From Friedmanniella sp. (GTDB taxonomy: Bacteria > Actinomycetota > Actinomycetes > Propionibacteriales > Propionibacteriaceae), in assembly GCA_025964935.1 (NCBI GenBank), contig JAOPXW010000022.1, positions 1 to 10,123 on the forward strand: a stretch of 10,123 bases of DNA, given 5' to 3'. The position numbers and the translations under genes are program-made. The notes below the pieces were generated by a model. The model was not told the origin of the DNA. It did no database searches and saw only the letters and a list, made by a program, of their open reading frames with translations. Below, in pieces: positions 1-6,427 of this stretch (positions are counted from its first letter, which is position 1; each line of letters begins with the position of its first letter).

Positions 1-256
1 CCGCGGTGTCGGAGTTGTAGTGCACCAGCTTGGCGAACACCGCGTCCAGGACGTTGCCGCCACAGACCTCAGCGGTGTTGCCGGGCAGCAGCTCGTTCTG
101 GGGCGTGCAGCCCTTGATGACGATGTCGCCGCCAGCCTGACCGCCACTACTGGCACCGGGGGCGGGCGTCGTGCTGCCTCCACCGCCACACGCCGACGCC
201 ACCAGGGCGATCGTCGTGACGGCAGCAGCAGCCATCGCGCGAGTTTTTCCTCGCAT
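1..256 (-). CDS. ABC transporter substrate-binding lipoprotein (family 5, peptide/nickel type), 3' part missing
   Basis: This is the N-terminal 85 residues of an extracytoplasmic solute-binding lipoprotein, probably for oligopeptides, that captures substrate outside the membrane and delivers it to an ABC permease. The start is ATG at 256-254, with an excellent ribosome binding site GGAGGAGG (270-263) six bases upstream. The signal peptide has a basic start (MRGKTR), a hydrophobic Ala/Val stretch, and a lipobox LVASAC with Cys23 as the predicted lipidated residue. A Gly/Ser/Pro-rich linker follows, then a mature start (DIVIKGCTPQNELLPGNTAE, then VCGGNVLDAVFAKLVHYN) that resembles the opening of DppA/OppA-like SBP_bac_5 proteins of actinobacteria. 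The gene leaves the window at base 1, so permease and ATPase partners cannot be seen. It is divergent from the aminotransferase. The substrate is unknown; the family assignment rests on the N-terminus only. Confidence 0.85.
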   Translation of the reverse strand, partial: MRGKTRAMAAAAVTTIALVASACGGGGSTTPAPGASSGGQAGGDIVIKGCTPQNELLPGNTAEVCGGNVLDAVFAKLVHYNSDTA

Positions 257-276
257 GGATGTCCTCCTCCAAGGTT

Positions 277-293
277 GCGCCTTCTCCAGGCGC
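277..293 (-). promoter_or_regulatory. Small hairpin in the lipoprotein mRNA leader
   Basis: GCGCC (277-281) and GGCGC (289-293) form a perfect 5-bp stem with a 7-base loop, ending 6 bases upstream of the ribosome binding site on the transcribed minus strand. It could modestly affect translation or mRNA stability. Short GC stems are common by chance in this DNA. Confidence 0.2.
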
Positions 294-299
294 ATGAGA

Positions 300-328
300 T
301 GTGAGGGGATGTGTTGATCACCCTCACA
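300..328. promoter_or_regulatory. Inverted repeat TGTGAGGG-N13-CCCTCACA, candidate operator or leader stem
   Basis: Two perfect 8-base arms, 300-307 and 321-328, are separated by 13 bases, so the half-site centres are 21 bp apart, about two helical turns. The repeat lies directly downstream of the predicted transcription start of the lipoprotein gene. A repressor dimer bound there would block transcription; transcribed, it could form an 8-bp stem. Either role is inference; the symmetry itself is exact. Confidence 0.45.
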
Positions 329-339
329 GGAATGAAACA

Positions 340-368
340 GTTCTAGGACAACAACCTAACAACCACAA
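340..368 (-). promoter_or_regulatory. Putative sigma-70-type promoter of the binding-lipoprotein gene
   Basis: Reading the minus strand, TTGTGG (368-363) and TAGAAC (345-340) are separated by exactly 17 bases. The first three bases of the -35 box and four bases of the -10 box match consensus. Transcription would start near 333, giving an untranslated leader of roughly 77 bases that contains an inverted repeat, a small hairpin and the strong ribosome binding site. The stretch is unusually AT-rich for this genome. No expression data support it; it is a pattern match only. Confidence 0.4.
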
Positions 369-447
369 GATGTAACGAATGACCCCACGCCACAAGCAAC
401 ATGATCGTGACCCGGCGTTTCGGCAGTAATTCACCCAGCACCGCCGC

Positions 448-479
448 GGCAGACCGTACGGTCTGATTCCCGGTCTGCC
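448..479. promoter_or_regulatory. Compound palindrome between the divergent genes, candidate regulator site
   Basis: AGACCGTACGGTCT (451-464) is a perfect 14-bp palindrome. Around it, GGCAGACCG (448-456) and CGGTCTGCC (471-479) form a perfect 9-bp inverted repeat with a 14-bp spacer, and CGGTCTG occurs twice on the same strand 12 bp apart (459-465, 471-477). One left half-site can therefore pair with two right half-sites. The element sits in the 446-bp intergenic region between the lipoprotein and aminotransferase genes, the expected position for a shared transcription-factor site. No known consensus is recognised. Confidence 0.4.
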
Positions 480-630
480 ACCCGACGGGGAGGCCGCAGC
501 AGCATCACACGGTTGAGGCGAGCGCTTGAGCCGCAGGTGAGGATCGCCGAGCGCCGGGCCGGCTGTACCGATCACGTTTCCACAACGGATCTGCTTGCTT
601 GGGGCGCGGCCCGACCGACATGATCGGATC

Positions 631-680
631 GTGACCCCTGCAGGGGGTCTGGTCACCGCGTCGCGCGGTGAACCGTACGG
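631..680 (+). promoter_or_regulatory. Structured aminotransferase leader with overlapping hairpins
   Basis: TCACCGCG (653-660) and CGCGGTGA (664-671) form a perfect 8-bp stem with a 3-base loop. Just before it, GTGACC (631-636) pairs with GGTCAC (651-656), enclosing the palindrome CCCCTGCAGGGG (635-646). The two folds share bases 653-656, so they cannot form together. A further palindrome, CCGTACGG, lies at 673-680, about 20 bases before the start codon. This could be an attenuator-like leader or a set of protein-binding sites. No U-tract, leader peptide or known riboswitch core was recognised, and the transcription start is unknown. Confidence 0.35.
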
Positions 681-702
681 CTGGACCGAGCAGGGGTTAC
701 CG

Positions 703-2118
703 ATGAGCCTTCCCAACAGCACGCTGGACAACCTGGCCGACCACGGCAGTGGCGTGGCCGACGACTCCGTCCGGACCGGGGCCGAGCACCTGTGGATGCA
801 CTTCACCCGGATGTCGACCTACGCCACCACCCCGGTCCCCACCATCGAGCGGGGCGAGGGTGCCTACATCTGGGACACCCAGGGGCGGAAGTACCTGGAC
901 GCCCTGTCCGGGCTGTTCGTGGTGCAGGCGGGGCACGGCCGGGGTGAGCTGGCCGACGCCGCCGCCGCGCAGGCCCGGAAGCTGGCGTTCTTCCCGGTGT
1001 GGTCGTTCGCGACCCCGCCGGCCATCGAGCTCGCGGACCGGCTGGCCGCCCTCTCTCCCGGCGACCTGAACAAGGTCTTCTTCTCCACCGGCGGGGCCGA
1101 GGCGGTCGAGACCGCCTGGAAGGTCGCCAAGCAGTTCTTCCGCCTGACCGGCAAGCCCGGCAAGTACAAGGTCATCTCGCGGGCCATCGCCTACCACGGC
1201 ACCACCCAGGGGGCGCTCTCCATCACGGGCGTCCCGCCGTTCAAGGCGCCGTTCGAGCCGCTCGTCCCCGGCACCTTCCGAGCCCCGAACACCAACTTCT
1301 ACCGGGCCCCCGAGCCGGTCGCCCACGACGAGAAGCAGTTCGGGCTCTGGGCCGCCAACCGGATCGAGGAGGCCATCCTGCAGGAGGGCCCCGACACCGT
1401 GGCCGCGGTCTTCGTCGAGCCGGTCCAGTACGCCGGCGGCTGTTTCCCGCCGCCGCCCGGCTACTTCGAGCGGCTGCGGGAGATCTGCGACACCTACGAC
1501 GTTCTGTTGGTCTCCGACGAGGTGATCTGCGCGTACGGCCGGCTGGGCACCATGTTCGGGGCGCAGAAGTACGACTACATCCCGGACATCATCACCAGCG
1601 CCAAGGGTCTGACGTCCGGCTACTCACCGCTGGGGGCCACCCTCATCTCGGACCGGGTCTTCGAGCCCTTCAACCACGGCAACGTCAGCTTCCCGCACGG
1701 CTACACCTTCGGTGGCCACCCGGTCTCCTGCGCGGTGGCGCTGGCCAACCTGGACCTGTTCGAGCGGGAGGACCTGCTCGGCAACGTGCTCCGGAACGAG
1801 AACCCGTTCCGTCAGACCCTGGAGAAGCTCTACGACCTGCCGATCGTGGGCAACATCCGCGGCGACGGCTTCTTCTACGGCATCGAACTCGTCCGCGACC
1901 AGGCCACCCGGGAGACCTTCGACAAGGCCGACTCCGAGCGGATCCTGCGCGGTTTCGTCTCCGGCGCCCTCTACGAGGCCGGGCTCTACTGCCGGGCCGA
2001 CGACCGCGGCGACCCCGTGGTCCAGGTGGCCCCGCCACTCATCTCCGACCAGGCCATCTTCGACGAGATCGAGCAGAAGCTGCGCTACGTCCTGGACCTC
2101 GCCTGGTCCAAGATCTGA
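703..2118 (+). CDS. Class III PLP-dependent aminotransferase (omega-aminotransferase type)
   Basis: This cytoplasmic enzyme (471 residues, normal for the family) transfers an amino group from an amine or omega-amino acid, such as putrescine, GABA or beta-alanine, to a keto acid, using pyridoxal phosphate. Visible fold-type I features are STGGAEAVE (128-136, cofactor phosphate binding), Tyr164-His165 in AYHG, Asp272 in SDEV (pyridine nitrogen contact), the Schiff-base lysine Lys301 in SAKGLTSGYSPLGA, and YTFGGHP (334-340). The ATG at 703 is preceded by AGGGG (692-696) at 6 bases; the reading frame stays open upstream to a TTG at 595, but that stretch is not protein-like. It is divergent from a binding lipoprotein, suggesting use of imported amines or peptides, and ends 45 bp from the convergent aminopeptidase gene. 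Databases often label this group 'aspartate aminotransferase family'; the true substrate cannot be read from sequence. Confidence 0.9.
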   Translation: MSLPNSTLDNLADHGSGVADDSVRTGAEHLWMHFTRMSTYATTPVPTIERGEGAYIWDTQGRKYLDALSGLFVVQAGHGRGELADAAAAQARKLAFFPVWSFATPPAIELADRLAALSPGDLNKVFFSTGGAEAVETAWKVAKQFFRLTGKPGKYKVISRAIAYHGTTQGALSITGVPPFKAPFEPLVPGTFRAPNTNFYRAPEPVAHDEKQFGLWAANRIEEAILQEGPDTVAAVFVEPVQYAGGCFPPPPGYFERLREICDTYDVLLVSDEVICAYGRLGTMFGAQKYDYIPDIITSAKGLTSGYSPLGATLISDRVFEPFNHGNVSFPHGYTFGGHPVSCAVALANLDLFEREDLLGNVLRNENPFRQTLEKLYDLPIVGNIRGDGFFYGIELVRDQATRETFDKADSERILRGFVSGALYEAGLYCRADDRGDPVVQVAPPLISDQAIFDEIEQKLRYVLDLAWSKI

Positions 2119-2163
2119 CCGTCGGGGGCGGCTCGGGGTCCGGGTCGGTCGCCGTACGCCGGG

Positions 2164-4647
2164 TCAGTAGCGCTGCAGCGAGGTGACCGCCCGTCGCAGC
2201 CGGTCGGTCCCGTCCACCAGGGCCCGCCGGAGCGGGGCGACCAGGTCGGTGGCCAGCGTGGCCTCCGCCGCCGAGAGGGTCTCCTGCGTGCTCGACTGGC
2301 CGGGGTAGGCCAGGCCCGCCACCTGGTCCAGCGACCACCCCGAGCGGAACCTGGCCGTGGCCGCGATCTCGTCGAAGTAGCGCCAGACGTACGGCGCCGT
2401 CAGCGCCTCCTGCCCGGGGACGAAGAAGCCGCTGGCCGTCGCGTACAGCTCGTACGCGCTCAGCTCGGACGGGTTCATGATCAGCTGCCAGGCGGCGGCC
2501 TTCGCGGCCGCCGTGGGGGTCGCGGCCCGGGCCCGGGCCGCGTGCACCCGACCCGAGGCGGACGGGTCCTCGGCCAGCGCGGCGGTCAGCAGCTCGGGTC
2601 TGTCGACCAGCCCGGCCAGCCGCTCGACCACACTCCAGGTCAGCTCCGGGTCCAGCTCCAGGCCCGGCGGCAGGGCCTGGCCCGACCGCCAGGGCAGCAG
2701 CCGGAGCGGGTCGACTGCGCTCCGGACGACGAGCTTGAAGGCGACCAGCTGACGGTCCGAGCCCGGCTCGCTGCCGGCCAGCAGCGCCTCCGCGGTGGCC
2801 GCGACCCGCGCCCGCCGGGCGAAGCGCTCGTCGGCGTGGCTGTACGGGCCGGCCAGGCTGTCCTGGGCGAAGATCAGCAGCTGGGAGCAGACCAGCTCGT
2901 GGGGCTGCTCGGGGACGAGGGTGCAGACCAGGTCCAGCGCGGCGGCCGGGTCCAGGCTGCCGTCGCGGACCGCGTCCCGGAGCGCGTTGGTCACCACCAC
3001 GACCGCCGTCTGGTCGCGCAGGTTGGGAGCGACCGCGGCCACGTCGGACCAGCCGTGCGGCCCGAAGCGGACCTTGGCCCAGGTCAGGTCGTCGACGTCG
3101 GGGACCACCAGCACGGTTCCGGTCGGCACCGGGACGACCGCGCTGCCGCCGAGCAGGGTCACCGGCGTCCGGGCGAGGACCTTCCCGTCGGCGCTGACCG
3201 CCCCGACGGACACCGCGTGCGGCCGCGGCGCCTGGCCGGGCGGCGGGTGCGCGGCCACCGTCAGCTCGGGCGGCAGCCCGGCCATGTCGAGCGTGTCCAT
3301 GCCGGTGGTCAGCAGCCATGCCTCCGCCCAGGCCTCCAGGCCCTCGGCGCCCGCGGCGGTCCAGGCGGCCATCAGGTCCGCGAAGGTGGCGTTGCCGAAG
3401 GCGAACGCGCGCATGTAGTCGCGCAGCCCGCCCAGGAAGACCTCCTCCCCCAGGTAGGCCGCCAGCTGCTGCAGCACGGCCGCACCCTTGGCGTAGGAGA
3501 TGCCGTCGAAGTTCTGCAGGGCCGCCGTGGCGTCGGGAGCCCCGTTGCCGGCGATCGGGTGGGTCGAGGGCGACTGGTCGGCCACCGACCCCCAGTCCTT
3601 GCGGACCACCCCGAACTCGGTCCACAGGTCGTCGTACGCCGTGGCCGCCGCGCAGCACCGGTGGGCCAGGTATTCCGCGAAGGACTCGTTCAGCCACAGG
3701 TCGTCCCACCAACGCATGGTCACCAGGTCGCCGAACCACTGGTGGGCCATCTCGTGCGCCACCACCCCGGCCCGCCGACCTCGCTCGGCCCGGGTGGCCC
3801 GACCGCGGTAGATGAACTGGTCGCGGAAGGTCACGCACCCCGGGTTCTCCATCGCGCCCGCGTTGAAGTCGGGCACGAAGGCCTGGTGGTACTCCCCGAA
3901 CGGGTAGCGGGTGCCGAAGAGCTGGTGGTAGTAGTCGAAGCACTGGGCGGTGACCGTCTGCAGGTCGGCGACCTCGGCCCGCAGCTGGTCCGCCAGGGCG
4001 CCGCGGACGTGGAACCCCAGCCGGATCCCGTCGTGCTCGCCGTACACCGAGGCGTACGGCCCGGCCACCAGGGTGACGAAGTAGGTCGACAGCGGCTCCG
4101 GCGGGGCGATCCGCCAGCGACCCTCGCCGAGGGCCTCGCTGGACCCGTTGCCGATCACGGTCCAGGCCGGCGGCGCGGTGACGTGCAGCTCGTAGTGGGC
4201 CTTCAGGTCGGGCTGGTCGAAGCAGGCGAACCAGCGGGGCGCGGCGTCCAGGAAGGACATGGCGTAGAGGTAGGGCTGGTGGTCCTCGGGGTCGAAGTGC
4301 CGGTGCAGGCCCTCGCCGTCGCTGGAGAAGGTCATCACGCCCTCCACGACCAGGACGTTGTCGCGCTGCAGCCCGGTCAGCCGCAGCCGGCCCTGCTGCC
4401 AGGCCCCCTCGGGCAGCGCGACCCCGTTCAACGTGGCGGCGAGCAGGGACTCGCCGCGGAAGTCGGCGAAGGTCTCACCCCCCGGCTCGGGGTCCCGGCA
4501 GCTGAAGGTCACGGTGCTGCGGGAGGTGAAGGTCGCCCCGGTCGCGTCACCCAGGTCGAGCTCGACCTGCACCGAGGCGACCCGCAGCCGAGCCGCCCGC
4601 TCCTCGGCCTCGGACCGCAGCAGGCTCCGCTGGCCTTCCCCCGCCAC
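2164..4647 (-). CDS. pepN: Aminopeptidase N, M1 family zinc metallopeptidase
   Basis: This cytoplasmic enzyme removes N-terminal amino acids from peptides in the last steps of protein turnover and peptide use. The 827-residue length fits actinobacterial PepN. An N-terminal beta-rich domain spans about 20-200; the exopeptidase motif GAMEN is at 264-268; the zinc site HEMAH gives His298, Glu299 (catalytic) and His302, with third ligand Glu321 in NESFAEY, exactly HExxH-x18-E. Tyr385 in FDGISYAKG is the expected transition-state tyrosine. The C-terminal half (about 490-820) looks like the helical ERAP1-C-type domain. The start is GTG at 4647-4645, only 3 bp after the malate synthase stop (TAG, 4653-4651), with no convincing Shine-Dalgarno sequence, so translation is probably coupled. 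All catalytic residues are intact, so activity is expected. Confidence 0.95.
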   Translation of the reverse strand: MAGEGQRSLLRSEAEERAARLRVASVQVELDLGDATGATFTSRSTVTFSCRDPEPGGETFADFRGESLLAATLNGVALPEGAWQQGRLRLTGLQRDNVLVVEGVMTFSSDGEGLHRHFDPEDHQPYLYAMSFLDAAPRWFACFDQPDLKAHYELHVTAPPAWTVIGNGSSEALGEGRWRIAPPEPLSTYFVTLVAGPYASVYGEHDGIRLGFHVRGALADQLRAEVADLQTVTAQCFDYYHQLFGTRYPFGEYHQAFVPDFNAGAMENPGCVTFRDQFIYRGRATRAERGRRAGVVAHEMAHQWFGDLVTMRWWDDLWLNESFAEYLAHRCCAAATAYDDLWTEFGVVRKDWGSVADQSPSTHPIAGNGAPDATAALQNFDGISYAKGAAVLQQLAAYLGEEVFLGGLRDYMRAFAFGNATFADLMAAWTAAGAEGLEAWAEAWLLTTGMDTLDMAGLPPELTVAAHPPPGQAPRPHAVSVGAVSADGKVLARTPVTLLGGSAVVPVPTGTVLVVPDVDDLTWAKVRFGPHGWSDVAAVAPNLRDQTAVVVVTNALRDAVRDGSLDPAAALDLVCTLVPEQPHELVCSQLLIFAQDSLAGPYSHADERFARRARVAATAEALLAGSEPGSDRQLVAFKLVVRSAVDPLRLLPWRSGQALPPGLELDPELTWSVVERLAGLVDRPELLTAALAEDPSASGRVHAARARAATPTAAAKAAAWQLIMNPSELSAYELYATASGFFVPGQEALTAPYVWRYFDEIAATARFRSGWSLDQVAGLAYPGQSSTQETLSAAEATLATDLVAPLRRALVDGTDRLRRAVTSLQRY

Positions 4648-4650
4648 GCG

Positions 4651-6285
4651 CTAGCCCGCCGACCCGGTCACCGTGGGGCTGACCAGGTAGGTGTCGTAGG
4701 CGTAGTTGGTGAAGAACTGCGGCCAGTCCTCGACGAGGCAGGTCGAGGAGAAGACGTCCTCCGCCCGGATGAGGAGGGTCCGGACCCGCTCGCTCGCGCC
4801 GTCGGACAGCCGCGCCAGCTCGGTCTCGAGCAGGGAGCGGACGAGCTCGGGGGTGACGGTGGTCCCCTCGGCGGTGGTGGCGCGGTGGTGGACCCACTGC
4901 CAGATCTGCATCCGGGAGATCTCGGCCGTGGCGGCGTCCTCCATCAGGCTGTCGATGGCCACGGCACCCGCACCCCCCACCCAGGCGGCGAGATACTCCA
5001 GGCCCACCCGGATGTTGGTCCGGACGCCGGCCAGGGTGATCGCCCCGCCGGCGGAGGCCACGTCGACCAGGGCGGCGGCGTCGGGCTCGACCTCGGGACG
5101 CTGCCGGCTGAGCTGGTTCGGCTCGTCGCCGAGGACGGCCACGAACGCGTCCAGGCAGGTCGAGACCAGCGCCGGGTGGGCGACCCAGGAGCCGTCGAAG
5201 CCCAGGCCCGCCTCCCGGGTCTTGTCCGCCGTGGTCTTCTCCAGGGCGGCCGCGGTGGCGTCGGGGTCCTGCCGGCTGGGAACGAAGGCGGCCATGCCCC
5301 CCATCGCGTGGGCGCCGCGGGCGTGGCAGGTCTTGACCAGCAGGTTCGCGTAGGCCGACATGAACGGCACGGTCATGGTGACCGCGCTCCGGTCCGGCAG
5401 CAAGTGGTCCGGCGAGCCGGAGAAGTTCTTGATCATCGAGAAGATGTAGTCCCAGCGCCCGGCGTTCAGGCCGGCGGAGTGGTCCCTGAGCTCGTAGAGG
5501 AACTCCTCCATCTCGAAGGCGGCCGGAGTGGTCTCGATCAGGCAGGTGGCCCGGATCGTCCCGTACGGGATGTCGAGCCGCTCCTGGGCGAGGGTGAAGA
5601 CGTCGTTCCACAGCCGCGCCTCCAGGTGCGACTCCATCTTCGGCAGGTAGAAGTACGGGCCCGCCCCGCGCGCGATCAGGGCGGCGGCGTTGTGGAAGAA
5701 GTAGAGCCCGAAGTCGACGAACGCACCGGGTACCGGCTCCCCGTCCAGGGTCAGGTGCCGCTCGTCGAGGTGCCAGCCCCGGGGCCGGACGAGGATGGTC
5801 GGGGTCTCGGCACCGACCTCGTAGCGCTTGCCCCGCTCGTCGGTGAAGTCGATCTGGTCCCGGATCGCGTCGTAGAGGTTGAGCTGCCCGTCGACCACGT
5901 TGAACCAGGTGGGTGCCGTCGCGTCCTCGAAGTCGGCCATCCAGGCCCGGGCCCCGGAGTTCAGGGCGTTGATGGTCATCTTGCGCGAGGTCGGGCCGGT
6001 CATCTCGCAGCGCCGGTCGACGAGCCCGGGAGCGGGCGGGGCGACCCGCCAGTCGGGGTCGGCCCGGACGGCCGCGGTCGCGGGCAGGAAGCCGAGCGTG
6101 GCTCCGGGGCTGGCCGTCGCGTACCGGTCGGCCCGCCGCTGCAGCAGCTCGGCCCGCCGGGGTCCGAAGGTGGCGGCCAGCTCCGCGACGAACGCCAGCG
6201 CCGGCGGGGTGAGGATCTCGACGAAACGGGGGTGCAGCTCGCCCTCGACCACGAGGGCGCGGGGGGCTGCGGAGGGGCTGGTCAT
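4651..6285 (-). CDS. aceB: Malate synthase A
   Basis: It condenses glyoxylate with acetyl-CoA to form malate, the second step of the glyoxylate shunt, and also disposes of glyoxylate from other routes. The 544 residues from ATG 6285 match the usual size of about 530-540. Visible motifs are VRPRGWHL (166-173) with the glyoxylate-binding Arg169, CLIETTPAAFEMEEFLYELR with magnesium ligand Glu251, GRWDYIFS with Asp279, and MEDAATAEISR with the general base Asp450. The length and lack of the long insertion identify type A rather than G. ATG 6285 has a weak AGGA 8 bases upstream. An in-frame GTG at 6354 would add 23 Ala/Arg/Pro-rich residues and lies exactly where a leaderless transcript would begin, so the start is unsettled. 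It lies directly upstream of pepN. No isocitrate lyase gene is present in the window. Confidence 0.95.
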   Translation of the reverse strand: MTSPSAAPRALVVEGELHPRFVEILTPPALAFVAELAATFGPRRAELLQRRADRYATASPGATLGFLPATAAVRADPDWRVAPPAPGLVDRRCEMTGPTSRKMTINALNSGARAWMADFEDATAPTWFNVVDGQLNLYDAIRDQIDFTDERGKRYEVGAETPTILVRPRGWHLDERHLTLDGEPVPGAFVDFGLYFFHNAAALIARGAGPYFYLPKMESHLEARLWNDVFTLAQERLDIPYGTIRATCLIETTPAAFEMEEFLYELRDHSAGLNAGRWDYIFSMIKNFSGSPDHLLPDRSAVTMTVPFMSAYANLLVKTCHARGAHAMGGMAAFVPSRQDPDATAAALEKTTADKTREAGLGFDGSWVAHPALVSTCLDAFVAVLGDEPNQLSRQRPEVEPDAAALVDVASAGGAITLAGVRTNIRVGLEYLAAWVGGAGAVAIDSLMEDAATAEISRMQIWQWVHHRATTAEGTTVTPELVRSLLETELARLSDGASERVRTLLIRAEDVFSSTCLVEDWPQFFTNYAYDTYLVSPTVTGSAG

Positions 6286-6360
6286 CTCGGGCGTCCTGTC
6301 TCGTGGGCGGTCGGGAGCGGCGGCGGCGCGGCGGCTGCACCCCGGCGCATCCACGCCCTC

Positions 6361-6401
6361 AGCCTAGAGAGCGGCACCGACAAGGTCACGCCCAGGTCAC
6401 G
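6361..6401 (-). promoter_or_regulatory. Putative malate synthase promoter with tandem AGGTCACG repeats
   Basis: On the minus strand GTGACC (6389-6384) and TAGGCT (6366-6361) are separated by 17 bases, a good actinobacterial promoter match (four of six bases at -35; TANNNT at -10). Six bases after the -10 box lies an in-frame GTG (6354-6352). On the plus strand the octamer AGGTCACG occurs at 6383-6390 and 6394-6401, a direct repeat with an 11-bp period, one helical turn, overlapping the -35 box. That placement suits a regulator of glyoxylate metabolism, but no known consensus (for example RamB) is recognised. Confidence 0.45.
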
Positions 6402-6426
6402 AACCGGGCCACGGGCGTGGTTCCGG
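6401..6426 (-). terminator. Weak hairpin after the DUF1345 gene
   Basis: Just past the DUF1345 stop, the minus strand reads CCGG-aa-CCAC-gccc-GTGG-c-CCGG (6426-6404), an 8-bp interrupted stem. An alternative fold pairs GAACC (6423-6419) with GGTTC (6405-6401). There is no U-tract. It could slow or end transcription before the malate synthase promoter, which begins immediately downstream. Confidence 0.25.
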
Positions 6427-6427
6427 C

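Larger units (their letters stand above)
257..702. other. 446-bp divergent intergenic region
   Basis: No protein-coding gene is convincing here. Beside the elements listed separately, the 11-mer GATCGTGACCC occurs twice in the same orientation (403-413 and 627-637), and CATGATCG occurs at 400-407 and 619-626. Bases 305-420 are noticeably more AT-rich than the surrounding DNA, as expected for a promoter. No clear promoter for the aminotransferase was identified. Confidence 0.5.

Noticed and set aside
20..304. A plus-strand coding frame opposite the binding lipoprotein
   Set aside because: The minus strand has a strong RBS, signal peptide, lipobox and family-like mature start; the plus frame has none.
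595..702. An upstream TTG start extending the aminotransferase by 36 residues
   Set aside because: The extension is not protein-like, overlaps the hairpins and palindromes, and ATG 703 has a correctly spaced RBS and family-like N-terminus.
2119..2163. A bidirectional terminator between the convergent aminotransferase and pepN genes
   Set aside because: The 45 bp are G-rich but I could not find a stem longer than about 4 bp or a T-tract.
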